Positions 1 through 8,018 of a stretch of DNA of 64,000 nucleotides are shown here, piece after piece. A program made the position numbers and the translations under genes. Where the stretch lies: positions 40,081 to 104,080 of IMG/VR virus record IMGVR_UViG_3300037468_000183, one strand, 5' to 3'. Positions within the stretch are counted from its first letter, which is position 1. Each line of letters opens with the position of its first letter. The DNA is from a virus. The notes below the pieces were generated by a model, which was not told where the DNA came from, ran no database searches, and saw only the letters and a program-made list of their open reading frames with translations.

Positions 1-9
1 GCGTGGTGG

Positions 10-216
10 TTATGCGTGCTTCTGACGCAGCCACCACGTAAAATCAGCATACGTGAGCGGCTTGGGACATATTTCCGAGTCGTTCGGCCTGGCCTGATTA
101 TCTCCAGGCCACATCTCTCGGCGTACACCATATCCAAGCAGGCAACGCACGCCGATACTGTTTGTATATTCCAGCGCGCGGCAGTTTTTGCACGTCTGTT
201 TCTTGCGTGCGGTCAT
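10..216 (-). CDS. Small Cys-rich protein, possible zinc-binding
   Basis: About 68 residues, function unknown. An early CKNC pair is followed by two more cysteines (RCLLGY and EICPKP), so the four cysteines could bind one zinc ion. I start at the ATG at 216, directly after a GGAGGACGC ribosome site, rather than at an upstream codon. It is the last visible gene of the leftward early operon. Many phage early genes encode small zinc-knuckle proteins of this type, but I do not recognise this family. Confidence 0.55.
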   Translation of the reverse strand: MTARKKQTCKNCRALEYTNSIGVRCLLGYGVRREMWPGDNQARPNDSEICPKPLTYADFTWWLRQKHA

Positions 217-247
217 GCGTCCTCCGCATTGCACCTGATAAGTGTGG

Positions 248-505
248 CTATACGTGCCTCAGCCAATCGGCTTCTGCGCTCAGATATTCCGCATGGCGTT
301 GCGCAACAATGTCACACTCGGCGTGATACGCGCCTTCCAGTGCTCGGATGGTCGCATATAACTCGGCGTCAAACGGCTTGCTGCTGTCGGCAAATGAGTC
401 GAGCACCGCATAGAGCGTGGCGCGCGCTTCGAGCATCTTGCCCACGGCAGCATACTCCGCGTGTTGTGCGTCGAGTCGCACCAGGTCTCTGTCGCGTGTT
501 ATCAT
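248..505 (-). CDS. Hypothetical early protein
   Basis: 85 residues, rich in Ala, Glu and Arg, predicted mostly helical, with no recognisable motif. Its ATG overlaps the stop codon of the upstream gene (502-505), which indicates translational coupling in the leftward operon. No function can be assigned. Confidence 0.55.
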   Translation of the reverse strand: MITRDRDLVRLDAQHAEYAAVGKMLEARATLYAVLDSFADSSKPFDAELYATIRALEGAYHAECDIVAQRHAEYLSAEADWLRHV

Positions 506-822
506 ACGTCCTCCTCCGGGTCGGGCGCGTCGTCGGCGTCGAGCGTCGGGCAGGTCTCGCGCAGCACGGCGTAGCTGTCCGTCTGCACGTAGGGCGGATT
601 GCTGACAATCGCCAGGATGCTGTCCGGCGTGTGGTAGATGTCTGACGGCGGCGGCTTGCCACCGGGATAGCGCGCTTCGGCGGCCGCTTCGACAACCTTG
701 AGATCATCTGACGGCATCTGGTTGCCCTTCGAAATATAGAGCCACCACAGCGCCCCTTCGACAAAGGCGCGCCGCAGATCGTCGGCTGGCAGCCGTCCCT
801 CGATGTGATCGACCCAACTCAT
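502..822 (-). CDS. Hypothetical early protein
   Basis: 106 residues with an acidic C-terminus (DDAPDPEEDV). It carries SNPPY near residue 77, which resembles a methyltransferase motif IV, but there is no glycine-rich SAM motif and the protein is too short to be a methyltransferase. Starts and stops overlap both neighbours by 4 bases, so it is translated as part of the operon. Function unknown. Confidence 0.55.
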   Translation of the reverse strand: MSWVDHIEGRLPADDLRRAFVEGALWWLYISKGNQMPSDDLKVVEAAAEARYPGGKPPPSDIYHTPDSILAIVSNPPYVQTDSYAVLRETCPTLDADDAPDPEEDV

Positions 823-1109
823 GCGTCCTCCCTCGCTGCGTTCTCCGCAGCATTCGGCGCGAGCGCCGTCCGAATCACGTCACGCGCTTGCATCACGTTG
901 ACCGGCAGATATACGTGGTATTGGCTGCTCTGCTCCAGCAATCGCTGCACGTGCTCTAGCGCCGTGCGCAGGCGCGCGTTCTCGGCTTGCGCCTCATTTC
1001 GGACCAGTCGATACTGCTTCGTCAGGACAAGCACGTATTGCAGGCGCTCGCCGGTCGATTGCAGATAGTCGCGCAGGCGGTCGTTCTCGGCTTGCAGATC
1101 GTCTGTCAT
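819..1109 (-). CDS. Small coiled-coil protein
   Basis: 96 residues dominated by heptad-like Leu/Arg/Glu patterns (QAENDRLRDYLQ, then QAENARLRTALE), so probably a coiled coil. The ATG at 1109 overlaps the upstream methyltransferase stop and follows GGAGGCCCGCAC. It may be a small oligomeric accessory protein; no family is recognised. Confidence 0.6.
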   Translation of the reverse strand: MTDDLQAENDRLRDYLQSTGERLQYVLVLTKQYRLVRNEAQAENARLRTALEHVQRLLEQSSQYHVYLPVNVMQARDVIRTALAPNAAENAAREDA

Positions 1110-2992
1110 GTGCGGGCCTCCGGTTTGCGAACAAACCATACATCCTCGTTCAGAATCGCCGCGTGCGGATTCTTCTCATTGGCGAGTCGGCGGAAAAAAC
1201 TCACCTTGTCGCATTTGAGCGACTTGTCCTCACCGAGCAGCCCCAATTGCGCGCCGTGATCGGTCGTCTTCCAGGCCGTGACGTGGAGCAGCGGATCGAA
1301 GCCAACTGATTCACACAGCGCCAACCACTGCTCCCCGAAGGGGACGCGCTGCTTGTTGCGCACGAAGTCGCCAGTGATCCAGGCCGCCACTGCGCCAGGC
1401 TTGAGCACGGCGTAGGTCTGGGCGACGATCTCGCGCGCGGCAGTCCAGAACGTGTCTGCCCGCAATGCGCCGACTTGCCCATCTGTGTCGCCGTAATTCG
1501 ACTGAAACATAGCAGCGCATCCAATGTTGGTAGGTGAAACGAATACATCCGGGCGCTTTGTCGTAAACTCACCTTTGGCGTATCGTTCGGCCTTACGTTG
1601 GCGGGCCGAATCATCATTGATCCCTGTATTGACGCTCGCCTCATACGGCGGACTGCTCACCGTCGCATCGAAGCCGTTGCCCGCTGGCATGGCGCCGAGT
1701 TGGCCGGGGGTGGCGCCGTAGCGTGCGCCCAGGGCCTTGCGCTGCTCCCAGCCGGCCGTCCCGCGAACGAAGTTGCCGTCAGCGTCGCGCAGTCCGCTCG
1801 CGCCTTCGTCTCCGCCTGGCCCGCCGTCGATGCGCGTCTCGGAGTAGGGTGGACTCGAAACACACGCCGAATACCCCTGCATCGTCAACGCCTGCGAGTG
1901 CTGGCCGGGCTTGTTGCCGGTGAGCTTGTCCGTGTCGATGCCGTTGCCGCCGTGCACGGTGTTGGCGCTGTAGGGGGGCGAACCAACTGCCGCCGAGTAG
2001 TCGCCGGGTGGCATCTGCTCCAGTTGCCCCGGTGTTGCGCCATAGCCAGGACGACGCGCTGTGCCTTCGGCGGCCCGGCGCGCGTCTTCAGCGGCATCCA
2101 AGCGCACGCTCTGTCCATCGTGACCAGTCGTGCCCGCATACGGCGGACTCGCAATCGCGCCATCGTAGCGCAGCGCCGCGTCGAAGTCGCCGGGTGGCAG
2201 CGCGCCCAGTTGGCCGGGCGAGGTGCCGTAGGACGCCACTTGCATTGTTCTTCCGGGGCGCGCTTCGGCATTGAATGCTGCATCTGTGCTTTGTAAGCTC
2301 CCCTGAAACGGCGGCGACGACACGACCGCATCCGCTTCCGCCACGATCTCCGCCAGCCGGCGCGAGTCGCCTTGCAGCACGCGCGCCGTGCCATAGCCGG
2401 GGAAGTGCGGCGCGTAGCGGGCGCGCCATGTCTCCAGGTTGCCGGGCTGATATTCGGCGCAAGGCACGGCGCGCTTGGCTTCCAACTGGCGCAGATGTGC
2501 CTGAGCTACAGTCAATTCGCTGGCGTAGTTCTCGCGCTCAGCATCCGTGATAGGGCGGGGTGGTTCCCAAGTGGCATCGGTTTCGTCATACCTGCCGGAC
2601 GATTGGATGCCCGTTTTTAGGATGGCCTCCAGGTCGCGCACGTGTTGGCGCTGGCGGTCAAGCTCGGCTTGGTTCTTGGCGCACGCCGGGCACAGATGCA
2701 AAGTGTTGCAGGTGTAGCCGCGGCACAAGTCAACGAACTTCGGCTCCAATTCCATGCCCGTCCAGTGCAGGCCATACAACGCGGCGTGGAAGGCGCAGCC
2801 GCCGATGCCGCCGAACGGATCAACAACTTTGTCACCAGGGGCCAGCCAACCTTCGGCCAGCATGTGGCGATAGATGCGCTCGGCCAGGCCGAAAGATATC
2901 TTTGCCGGATGCGCGTAGGCTTCAGCGGCCAACGGTGCGCTCTGCCACGAACCATCATAGCAGCCGAACCACTCAGTTTGCATTGGGGCCAT
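1106..2992 (-). CDS. DNA methyltransferase with five tandem SPP(Y/F) motifs
   Basis: 628 residues. A class-I SAM-binding motif is present (VVDPFGGIGG, about residues 56-65), followed by MELEPKFVDL. A CPAC pair and a helical insert occupy residues 100-175. Instead of one catalytic motif IV there are five: SPPF near 226 and SPPY near 282, 338, 380 and 447. Several are preceded by a repeated block resembling YGATPGQLGAMPPGDF. The C-terminal part has a normal late methylase segment (VLKPGAVAAWITGDF). SPPY is typical of N4-cytosine or some N6-adenine methylases; the base is not determinable here. It probably protects phage DNA or regulates it. Strong AGGAAGATC ribosome site. Confidence 0.85.
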   Translation of the reverse strand: MAPMQTEWFGCYDGSWQSAPLAAEAYAHPAKISFGLAERIYRHMLAEGWLAPGDKVVDPFGGIGGCAFHAALYGLHWTGMELEPKFVDLCRGYTCNTLHLCPACAKNQAELDRQRQHVRDLEAILKTGIQSSGRYDETDATWEPPRPITDAERENYASELTVAQAHLRQLEAKRAVPCAEYQPGNLETWRARYAPHFPGYGTARVLQGDSRRLAEIVAEADAVVSSPPFQGSLQSTDAAFNAEARPGRTMQVASYGTSPGQLGALPPGDFDAALRYDGAIASPPYAGTTGHDGQSVRLDAAEDARRAAEGTARRPGYGATPGQLEQMPPGDYSAAVGSPPYSANTVHGGNGIDTDKLTGNKPGQHSQALTMQGYSACVSSPPYSETRIDGGPGGDEGASGLRDADGNFVRGTAGWEQRKALGARYGATPGQLGAMPAGNGFDATVSSPPYEASVNTGINDDSARQRKAERYAKGEFTTKRPDVFVSPTNIGCAAMFQSNYGDTDGQVGALRADTFWTAAREIVAQTYAVLKPGAVAAWITGDFVRNKQRVPFGEQWLALCESVGFDPLLHVTAWKTTDHGAQLGLLGEDKSLKCDKVSFFRRLANEKNPHAAILNEDVWFVRKPEART

Positions 2993-3007
2993 GATCTTCC
3001 TCTCTCG

Positions 3008-3361
3008 TCAAGACTCTGATAGATACGTCTCAATCTCAGCGGCGGCGTCCAGCCATTGCCAACACACCGCCACGCGATACCCCTGCACTCGCAGGGCGTC
3101 GATCCACCATTGCTGCGCCGCGCTGATGCGACCGCCTTTGGCCTTCATCTCGATGAACAGGCCATGATAGCCGTGACGGGCGCAAGGCAAAAACAAATCC
3201 GGCACTCCAGATTTTTCGCCTTCGGCCTTGAGTCGGGTCGCCGTGGCAATGTGTCGCCAGCCGCCGTTGGGTGTGTGGTGCAGCAGCGCCAACTCCGGCA
3301 GGCGCTGCTCGTTGTACGCCGTCCACTCGAATAGAGCGATCTGCTCTGAGGATTCGCTCAC
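3008..3361 (-). CDS. VRR-NUC domain nuclease
   Basis: 117 residues, the usual size of stand-alone phage VRR-NUC proteins. The PD-(D/E)xK core is visible: GVPDLFLP around residues 52-59 gives the Asp, and FIEMKAKGG around 69-77 gives the E-x-K. PNGG near residue 32 is also typical. Proteins of this family cut branched or structured DNA, or act with phage replication enzymes. It lies between methyltransferase and replication genes in the early operon. Confidence 0.85.
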   Translation of the reverse strand: MSESSEQIALFEWTAYNEQRLPELALLHHTPNGGWRHIATATRLKAEGEKSGVPDLFLPCARHGYHGLFIEMKAKGGRISAAQQWWIDALRVQGYRVAVCWQWLDAAAEIETYLSES

Positions 3362-3582
3362 TCTGAAGGTTCAGTTGCGGAGATGTCACCAGCAATGAGC
3401 GGCAATTGCCGCTCATTGCTGGTGACAATCAACTCCACCTCGTCCTTGTTGCTTGACAACCACGACAACCTGCCGCGCTGATCAAGCACATTCTGTGTCA
3501 GCGTCATCTCAAACGTGATGGTCGCGTTTCCCGTCACCATGTCGATGCGGGCGGATTTGATGATTGACTTTGGAAATATCAT
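3358..3582 (-). CDS. Hypothetical early protein
   Basis: 74 residues, predicted mainly beta-strand (NATITFEMTLTQNVLD). No known motif. The ATG follows AAGGAGCC at good spacing, and the stop overlaps the start of the VRR-NUC gene. The 3' end contains the imperfect direct repeat AGCGGCAATTGCCGCT, itself a palindrome. Function unknown. Confidence 0.55.
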   Translation of the reverse strand: MIFPKSIIKSARIDMVTGNATITFEMTLTQNVLDQRGRLSWLSSNKDEVELIVTSNERQLPLIAGDISATEPSE

Positions 3583-3598
3583 GTTGGCTCCTTGTTGC

Positions 3599-3730
3599 TC
3601 ACGTTTTTGTCGTCTTCCAGAATCTACGCTTGCCGCACAGCCAGGTCATGTGCCTGCCGCTGTGGGCCGCGCTCCGCTCACAGATGCGAAATTTTCCCGC
3701 GACGGTTGTCGGAGATCCGCACTTGCGCAT
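3599..3730 (-). CDS. Small basic Cys-containing protein (43 aa)
   Basis: A short frame in what is otherwise a gap. It starts at the ATG at 3730 after AGGAGGACGT, a near-consensus ribosome site. It encodes a 43-residue, strongly basic protein with cysteines at positions 4, 17 and 32 and a C-terminus rich in Lys, Arg and Trp. The ribosome site and operon context support it; nothing else does. Confidence 0.45.
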   Translation of the reverse strand: MRKCGSPTTVAGKFRICERSAAHSGRHMTWLCGKRRFWKTTKT

Positions 3731-3738
3731 ACGTCCTC

Positions 3739-3852
3739 CTATCGTTTCCCAGATATCTTCTCTCGAATCCACACGAGAATGGTCGCGACAGTCACTATCA
3801 CCAGAAACATGATGACGACATAGCCGAGCATCCGGCCGTCATAGTAGCTCAT
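3739..3852 (-). CDS. Small single-pass membrane protein (37 aa)
   Basis: The 37 residues hold one clear hydrophobic helix (GYVVIMFLVIVTVATILVW) followed by a basic tail (REKISGKR), so N-out/C-in topology is likely. The ATG overlaps the stop of the upstream gene (ATGA). It resembles the many tiny membrane proteins elsewhere in this early region. Role unknown. Confidence 0.6.
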   Translation of the reverse strand: MSYYDGRMLGYVVIMFLVIVTVATILVWIREKISGKR

Positions 3853-4160
3853 GCCAGCACCTCGATGATGCGCGCCAGGGGCACGGTTTCGAATTGCATA
3901 TGTCTCGCTATGGCCCACGAGCTTTGCATATGGCAGGTGGTGCGATTGACCTTGAGTATCACACCCTCCCATTCGTGGCGCGCCCATCCACCGATCTTGC
4001 CTTCGGCGCGCCGCATGTCCCAGAAGCGCACGCGCTGCCCGACCTGATACGCGCCTTCGTGCTCGCTCACTTTGCCTCCTGTGTTGCAAAAGTCGCAACC
4101 GTAAAGGTGATTGCCGCCACCGCAGCCGTGCGGGCCGGGGTAGTGGCGGCAGATGTTCAT
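3849..4160 (-). CDS. Hypothetical protein with N-terminal Cys/His cluster
   Basis: About 103 residues. The N-terminus has C-x8-C and C-x2-C spacing (NICRHYPGPHGCGG, then GCDFC), suggesting a zinc site. The rest is beta-rich, with VGQRVRFWD and WEGVILKV resembling a small SH3-like barrel. I chose the ATG at 4160, which overlaps the upstream stop, over a codon 21 bases earlier. Function unknown. Confidence 0.6.
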   Translation of the reverse strand: MNICRHYPGPHGCGGGNHLYGCDFCNTGGKVSEHEGAYQVGQRVRFWDMRRAEGKIGGWARHEWEGVILKVNRTTCHMQSSWAIARHMQFETVPLARIIEVLA

Positions 4161-4927
4161 ACGCCACAGATGCCGCTGCACTCGTCATTCCACAGCGACA
4201 GTTGCCCGCGCTCCTCGGCATTCGAGAAGTCCACCAGCGCCAACGGTTGCTGCGATGGATGCAGAAACAAGTCATAAGGCGGGCGCACCTTGCGAATGGC
4301 ATCGTCAACCTCGACGGCCTTGTGCCAGTCGCCGTTACCGGACGCCTTCATGTCGTGCCAGGCGCGGGTATCGTGAAACGGACAGAACACACAAGCGGAC
4401 TTGGGGGGCGTCGGTAGATTGTGGCGCGCCAACCAAGCGGCGCAATCGTTGCGTGTCATGCGCTTTTCGATCAGCGGCCAGCGGTGGGTGATGTACTTCA
4501 CGTCGCTGTCTCGCATACGCTGCACCTCATCAAGGCTGATGCCGATCCATTGCTCGACTGGGCGGCCTTCCCGGTTGGCTTGCAGCCAGCGGCGGATGGG
4601 TGCGATCTTCCAGCATTGGGTACATTGTCGGCGGAGTTGTCCGCCTCTATCGGTTGGCGTTGCCGTGAATGACGGGATGAAGATTTCCCCCCCCACCCGG
4701 TCGGTTACGATCCGGGGCGACTTGTCTTGCACCGTCACCACCCGCACGCCATGTTCTTCCAGCCACGGCGTCCACTGCCGCGCGAACGCATACGTCCCGC
4801 TCATCTCGTGCGTCGTGTCGGCGTGGATCGCGACATCCGGCATTTCGATCTCGCCCAGGGCCGCCATTGCCGCCAACGTGAAGGACTGCCAGCCCCAACC
4901 GAGCGAGAGTGTCACAAGTGGTTTCAT
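4157..4927 (-). CDS. PAPS reductase-like / alpha-hydrolase (PP-loop) protein
   Basis: 256 residues. The N-terminal SLGWGWQS (about residues 7-14) sits where the PP-loop SGGxxS of adenine-nucleotide alpha-hydrolases is found, and IHADTTHE follows the first strand. Two Cys pairs (CTQC near 108, CVFC near 183) may bind iron-sulphur or zinc. Phage members of this family are usually annotated as phosphoadenosine phosphosulfate reductase, but their substrate is unknown. Sulphur transfer to nucleic acid is a possible role; this is inference. Confidence 0.75.
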   Translation of the reverse strand: MKPLVTLSLGWGWQSFTLAAMAALGEIEMPDVAIHADTTHEMSGTYAFARQWTPWLEEHGVRVVTVQDKSPRIVTDRVGGEIFIPSFTATPTDRGGQLRRQCTQCWKIAPIRRWLQANREGRPVEQWIGISLDEVQRMRDSDVKYITHRWPLIEKRMTRNDCAAWLARHNLPTPPKSACVFCPFHDTRAWHDMKASGNGDWHKAVEVDDAIRKVRPPYDLFLHPSQQPLALVDFSNAEERGQLSLWNDECSGICGV

Positions 4928-4936
4928 GTCATCTCC

Positions 4937-5050
4937 CTACCACGGCAAGCGCCGCGGTGCCAGCGGGTAGCTCGGAAACTCCCGCTCGAACATGATGCCG
5001 GCCAGGATGCCGGCGACGAAGGCGATAGCCGCGAGCAGCAAGAGTTTCAT
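4937..5050 (-). CDS. Small N-terminal-anchor membrane protein (37 aa)
   Basis: The hydrophobic segment LLLLAAIAFVAGILAGIMF begins at residue 3 and leaves a 15-residue Pro/Arg-rich tail. The ATG at 5050 overlaps the upstream stop and is preceded by the sequence GCAACC shared by several genes of this operon. Function unknown. Confidence 0.55.
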   Translation of the reverse strand: MKLLLLAAIAFVAGILAGIMFEREFPSYPLAPRRLPW

Positions 5051-5340
5051 GGTTGCACCGCGATTTCTAGCGCCGCGCGTAGGCCGATGATCTCCGAGCG
5101 CAAGCGCTCGACCTCGGCCTGTGCCAATGCGCCTATCTGACACATGCGCACAAGGCCAGCATCTCCCCATGTTTCGACAACACCACCGCGTGTATACGCA
5201 AAACCTGCATCGATCATCAAGGCGCGCAGACTCTTGACCTCTGCGCGCAGGCGCTCGACTTCGGTCGCGAGTTCCTGCACTCCCTCGTCCGTCACGGTTG
5301 CGCCACCACGTATGATGGCTTCCAGTTCTTCGTTTGTCAT
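5047..5340 (-). CDS. Small coiled-coil protein
   Basis: 97 residues with two heptad-rich segments (LATEVERLRAEVKSLRAL and AQAEVERLRSEIIGLRAA). Strong AGGAGG ribosome site 8-9 bases before the ATG at 5340. It lies just downstream of the replicative ATPase gene. Its pattern resembles the coiled-coil protein at 819-1109, so the two may be distant paralogues. Confidence 0.6.
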   Translation of the reverse strand: MTNEELEAIIRGGATVTDEGVQELATEVERLRAEVKSLRALMIDAGFAYTRGGVVETWGDAGLVRMCQIGALAQAEVERLRSEIIGLRAALEIAVQP

Positions 5341-5344
5341 GGTG

Positions 5345-6376
5345 TTATTCCTCCTTCGTTGAGTCGTAAACATCGCCAAGCCGGAAGAACTCCGGCTGCA
5401 TCACCTGATCGAAACCGCCTGTGCCGCCCATCGTGTTTTTGTCAATCTGCACGTGGACGGTTGGCGAATAGTTGCCATCTGCCATGCGTTCGCGGCGCAG
5501 CAGAATTACGACATTCGCCTTATTCGACTTGCTGGCGCTGCCACTCATGGCGTTACGATCCATCGTGCGCGCCGTTTCGTCCTTACCGGCCTTGCTCATC
5601 TGTGCCACCATCACGACAGGCAACTCAACGGCCTCGGCCAGTACCTTGAGTTGCTCGACGTTATCAGCCTCGCGCTCCCAGGTATTCGAGCCGTACATCT
5701 GCAATTGGCGCTTACTCGGTTGCGCCTTCTCCAGATAGTCGATAACCGCCACGTCACAGGCGCCCGCTGCGTGCAACTTGCGCAACTCGGCAACCGTGCG
5801 CTCCATCGTCCAGCCAGGTGTATGCAGATAGGTGATATCACCTTCCCAGGCGAGCAGGCGGGGCCGTACTTCGGCAACCATGCTCCGCTGAGCAGGCGAC
5901 ATAATTCCGCTCTTGAGCGTGCGCACTGGAATCGACGTATGCCGTGCCGTGCGTCGATCCAACATCAATGTCCAGTTGAGCTCGTAGTGCACGAAGACCA
6001 CCTTGTGGCGGCGGCGCGCCCAATGCTCGGCTAGGCACTCAACGACAATCGTCTTGCCTTGTCCGTCCGGCGCAGTGATCGATACCAGCATACCGGCTTC
6101 GAGCGGATCAATGAAGGAGTTCCAGGAAGCCCAGGGCCAGTCAATCAAGCGGCGCTCGTTGAGCGGCAAAGCGGCTTGCGCGTCGCGCTTGGCGAGCAAG
6201 GCATCGTAGTAGTCAAATGATGCTGGCCAAGTCAACGCAGCATTGTCATCACCACCGCCGAAACGTGCCAGGGTCGCGCTCAGCCAGGCGTGCAGGTCGG
6301 TGGCGGTTTCGTCGGCCAGACAGCGGCGCAAGAGTTCCTTGCCCACTGCCTCGTATTGTGCGACATCGGGATCCAT
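5345..6376 (-). CDS. RecA/DnaB-type replicative helicase-like ATPase
   Basis: 343 residues. Walker A is APDGQGKT (about 102-109), Walker B is CDVAVIDY (about 207-214), and a sensor-like strand VVMVAQMSK follows near 254. This is the RecA fold of DnaB C-terminal domains and of phage AAA_25 helicases. No separate DnaB N-terminal domain is evident; only about 90 helical residues precede the core. With the adjacent primase and replisome-organiser-like genes it forms the replication cassette. It probably unwinds DNA as a ring in the cytoplasm. Confidence 0.85.
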   Translation of the reverse strand: MDPDVAQYEAVGKELLRRCLADETATDLHAWLSATLARFGGGDDNAALTWPASFDYYDALLAKRDAQAALPLNERRLIDWPWASWNSFIDPLEAGMLVSITAPDGQGKTIVVECLAEHWARRRHKVVFVHYELNWTLMLDRRTARHTSIPVRTLKSGIMSPAQRSMVAEVRPRLLAWEGDITYLHTPGWTMERTVAELRKLHAAGACDVAVIDYLEKAQPSKRQLQMYGSNTWEREADNVEQLKVLAEAVELPVVMVAQMSKAGKDETARTMDRNAMSGSASKSNKANVVILLRRERMADGNYSPTVHVQIDKNTMGGTGGFDQVMQPEFFRLGDVYDSTKEE

Positions 6377-6388
6377 CTTAGCTTGCTC

Positions 6389-7141
6389 CTACCATGTTGC
6401 ATCCTCCGCCGTGCGTGGCGTCCGGCGTGCTTCGGCCTTTGTGTCCGCCCAGAAGTATATCCACTCTGCACCATCCGTAGACGGCATCCGTGTGATGACA
6501 TGCTCGTTGGTCGGTGGACTGTGACCGTTGCCACTTGCCAGCATTACGGATTCAGCGCAGCGTGCCACATAGTTGACCACGTTCTGCTTGCCCTCGGCTT
6601 TGGCGGCCTTCCAGCCCGCTTGCCACGCCACGAGACCCACTCTGCCTATCGTTTCGAGATGGGCGTCAAGGTGGGGCTTCGTCATCATCAGGTTATCTGC
6701 TTCATAGGCGGCGCGCACGGTGGCGGCGTATGATTCGGATTGGATTGGATTCGGATTGGATTGGATTACGGGTGCATCTGATTTCGGATGATTTCCATTG
6801 ATATCAGATGATATCATAGGCGGGTACTTGCTGCGCTTTGCCCGTATCTGCTGATGGTTCTCCCACGTGACGACTTGCAGATACGGCTTGTCAGCTACCA
6901 TGTAGAGCCGAATCAGGTTTACATCGGCCAGCACTCGCAAGGCACTGGCAACCCAACCCTCGGTGACAGTCGCAAGTTTGAGCGGAAAGCACTTCGCCCG
7001 GATGATCGCGGGGCGGGCGTCCATGCGCCCGTAGTCATCGCACTGTACGAGCAGGCGATACCAGAACACTTCTTGCTCAGGAGTCAGTTTGTCGAGATTG
7101 TCACTTGTGCAGATGCTATCCTTCAGGATGCGATTGGGCAT
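6389..7141 (-). CDS. Replisome organiser / DnaD-like replication protein
   Basis: 250 residues from the ATG at 7141, which follows GAAGGTGG. The N-terminal half (NRILKDSICTSDNLDKLTPE, then a winged-helix-like region ending in WENHQQIR) matches the start of many phage replication initiation/replisome organiser proteins. A polar linker near residues 130-150 is encoded by a GGATT-rich repeated stretch. The C-terminal segment (VGLVAWQAGWKAAKAEG) looks like a small helical domain. It lies directly between primase and helicase genes, consistent with a loader role. Confidence 0.75.
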   Translation of the reverse strand: MPNRILKDSICTSDNLDKLTPEQEVFWYRLLVQCDDYGRMDARPAIIRAKCFPLKLATVTEGWVASALRVLADVNLIRLYMVADKPYLQVVTWENHQQIRAKRSKYPPMISSDINGNHPKSDAPVIQSNPNPIQSESYAATVRAAYEADNLMMTKPHLDAHLETIGRVGLVAWQAGWKAAKAEGKQNVVNYVARCAESVMLASGNGHSPPTNEHVITRMPSTDGAEWIYFWADTKAEARRTPRTAEDATW

Positions 7142-7142
7142 G

Positions 7143-8018
7143 TTATACCACCTTCTGCCAGCCGAAGCGCTTGGCAATGCCGAACACTGTCGCCACGGTC
7201 ACGGCTCCGGTGGGGTTGCCCGTCTCGTGGAAGCTGCGCCACTTGCGCTCGACTTCGCCAGGCGCGCCATCGGCCCACGTTTCGGCCAGCGGTAAGCCGG
7301 CGTCGCCAAAGTTTGCTTGGAGTCCCATGAGCACCTGCACCCATTCGTCGTAGTCGATGCCCCAGGGCGGGATGCGCTTGAGTGCGTCATAGACTTCGGT
7401 CTGCGTGGCGGGAGCGGCGAAATCCTTGTGCTCGACAACGCGTTTCTCACGGCGGCCTGTGTCGCTCCATTGCTGGATCAGATGCTTGACCGTTTCCAGC
7501 GTCAGGACGTTTTCGAGATAGGCAATCTCGCAACCGGTCGCGCCGTAGAAGAAGCGCACCGGGTCTTTGCATTGCCGGTCGGCCGTGCCGAACAGCCACA
7601 AGAGCGCCTGCACGGCTTGACTGTAGTTCTTGGCCTGCATGATCGGCGTGTCGAGGAGGAAGACAGCGCGTGCTCGTGGCGCTTCGGGTGTGTGGCTGGT
7701 CGTGGTGTAGAGCAGACTGGCGTATTTGGCGATGAACTTATCGGCGCTGAGCGTCGCCAATGTGCTGCGACTGTCTTCGGTATCGAAGTCGAGTCCGATG
7801 TGTTGGCCGCAAACGTAATTCTCAGATGTGCGCCAGCCCTTTGCGTGCCAAGTCGTGAAAGCGTGCCCGGTGTAGATCGAGTCAGCTAAATCCATGCGGC
7901 TGACTTCTCGATTGACGAAACCGGCGTTGAACGTGCTCCAGAACGTATCACCAGCCGGAATCTTGTGCGTCAGCTGGTGCCTGGATACGGCCACGCGGAA
8001 TGAAGCGTCATTGCTCAT
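7143..8018 (-). CDS. Archaeo-eukaryotic-type primase with PriCT-2 domain
   Basis: 291 residues. The catalytic strand IGLDFDTED (about 74-82) gives the paired acidic residues of AEP primases, and RFFYGATG (about 160) the downstream basic strand. The C-terminus from about residue 207 (ALKRIPPWGIDYDEWVQVLM to FGIAKRFGW) fits the Primase C-terminal 2 domain. It should make primers for the adjacent helicase. The start overlaps the downstream end of the previous gene by 11 bases. Confidence 0.85.
   Translation of the reverse strand: MSNDASFRVAVSRHQLTHKIPAGDTFWSTFNAGFVNREVSRMDLADSIYTGHAFTTWHAKGWRTSENYVCGQHIGLDFDTEDSRSTLATLSADKFIAKYASLLYTTTSHTPEAPRARAVFLLDTPIMQAKNYSQAVQALLWLFGTADRQCKDPVRFFYGATGCEIAYLENVLTLETVKHLIQQWSDTGRREKRVVEHKDFAAPATQTEVYDALKRIPPWGIDYDEWVQVLMGLQANFGDAGLPLAETWADGAPGEVERKWRSFHETGNPTGAVTVATVFGIAKRFGWQKVV

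Noticed and set aside
502-822. SNPPY motif suggesting another DNA methyltransferase
   Set aside because: The protein has only 106 residues and no SAM-binding motif.
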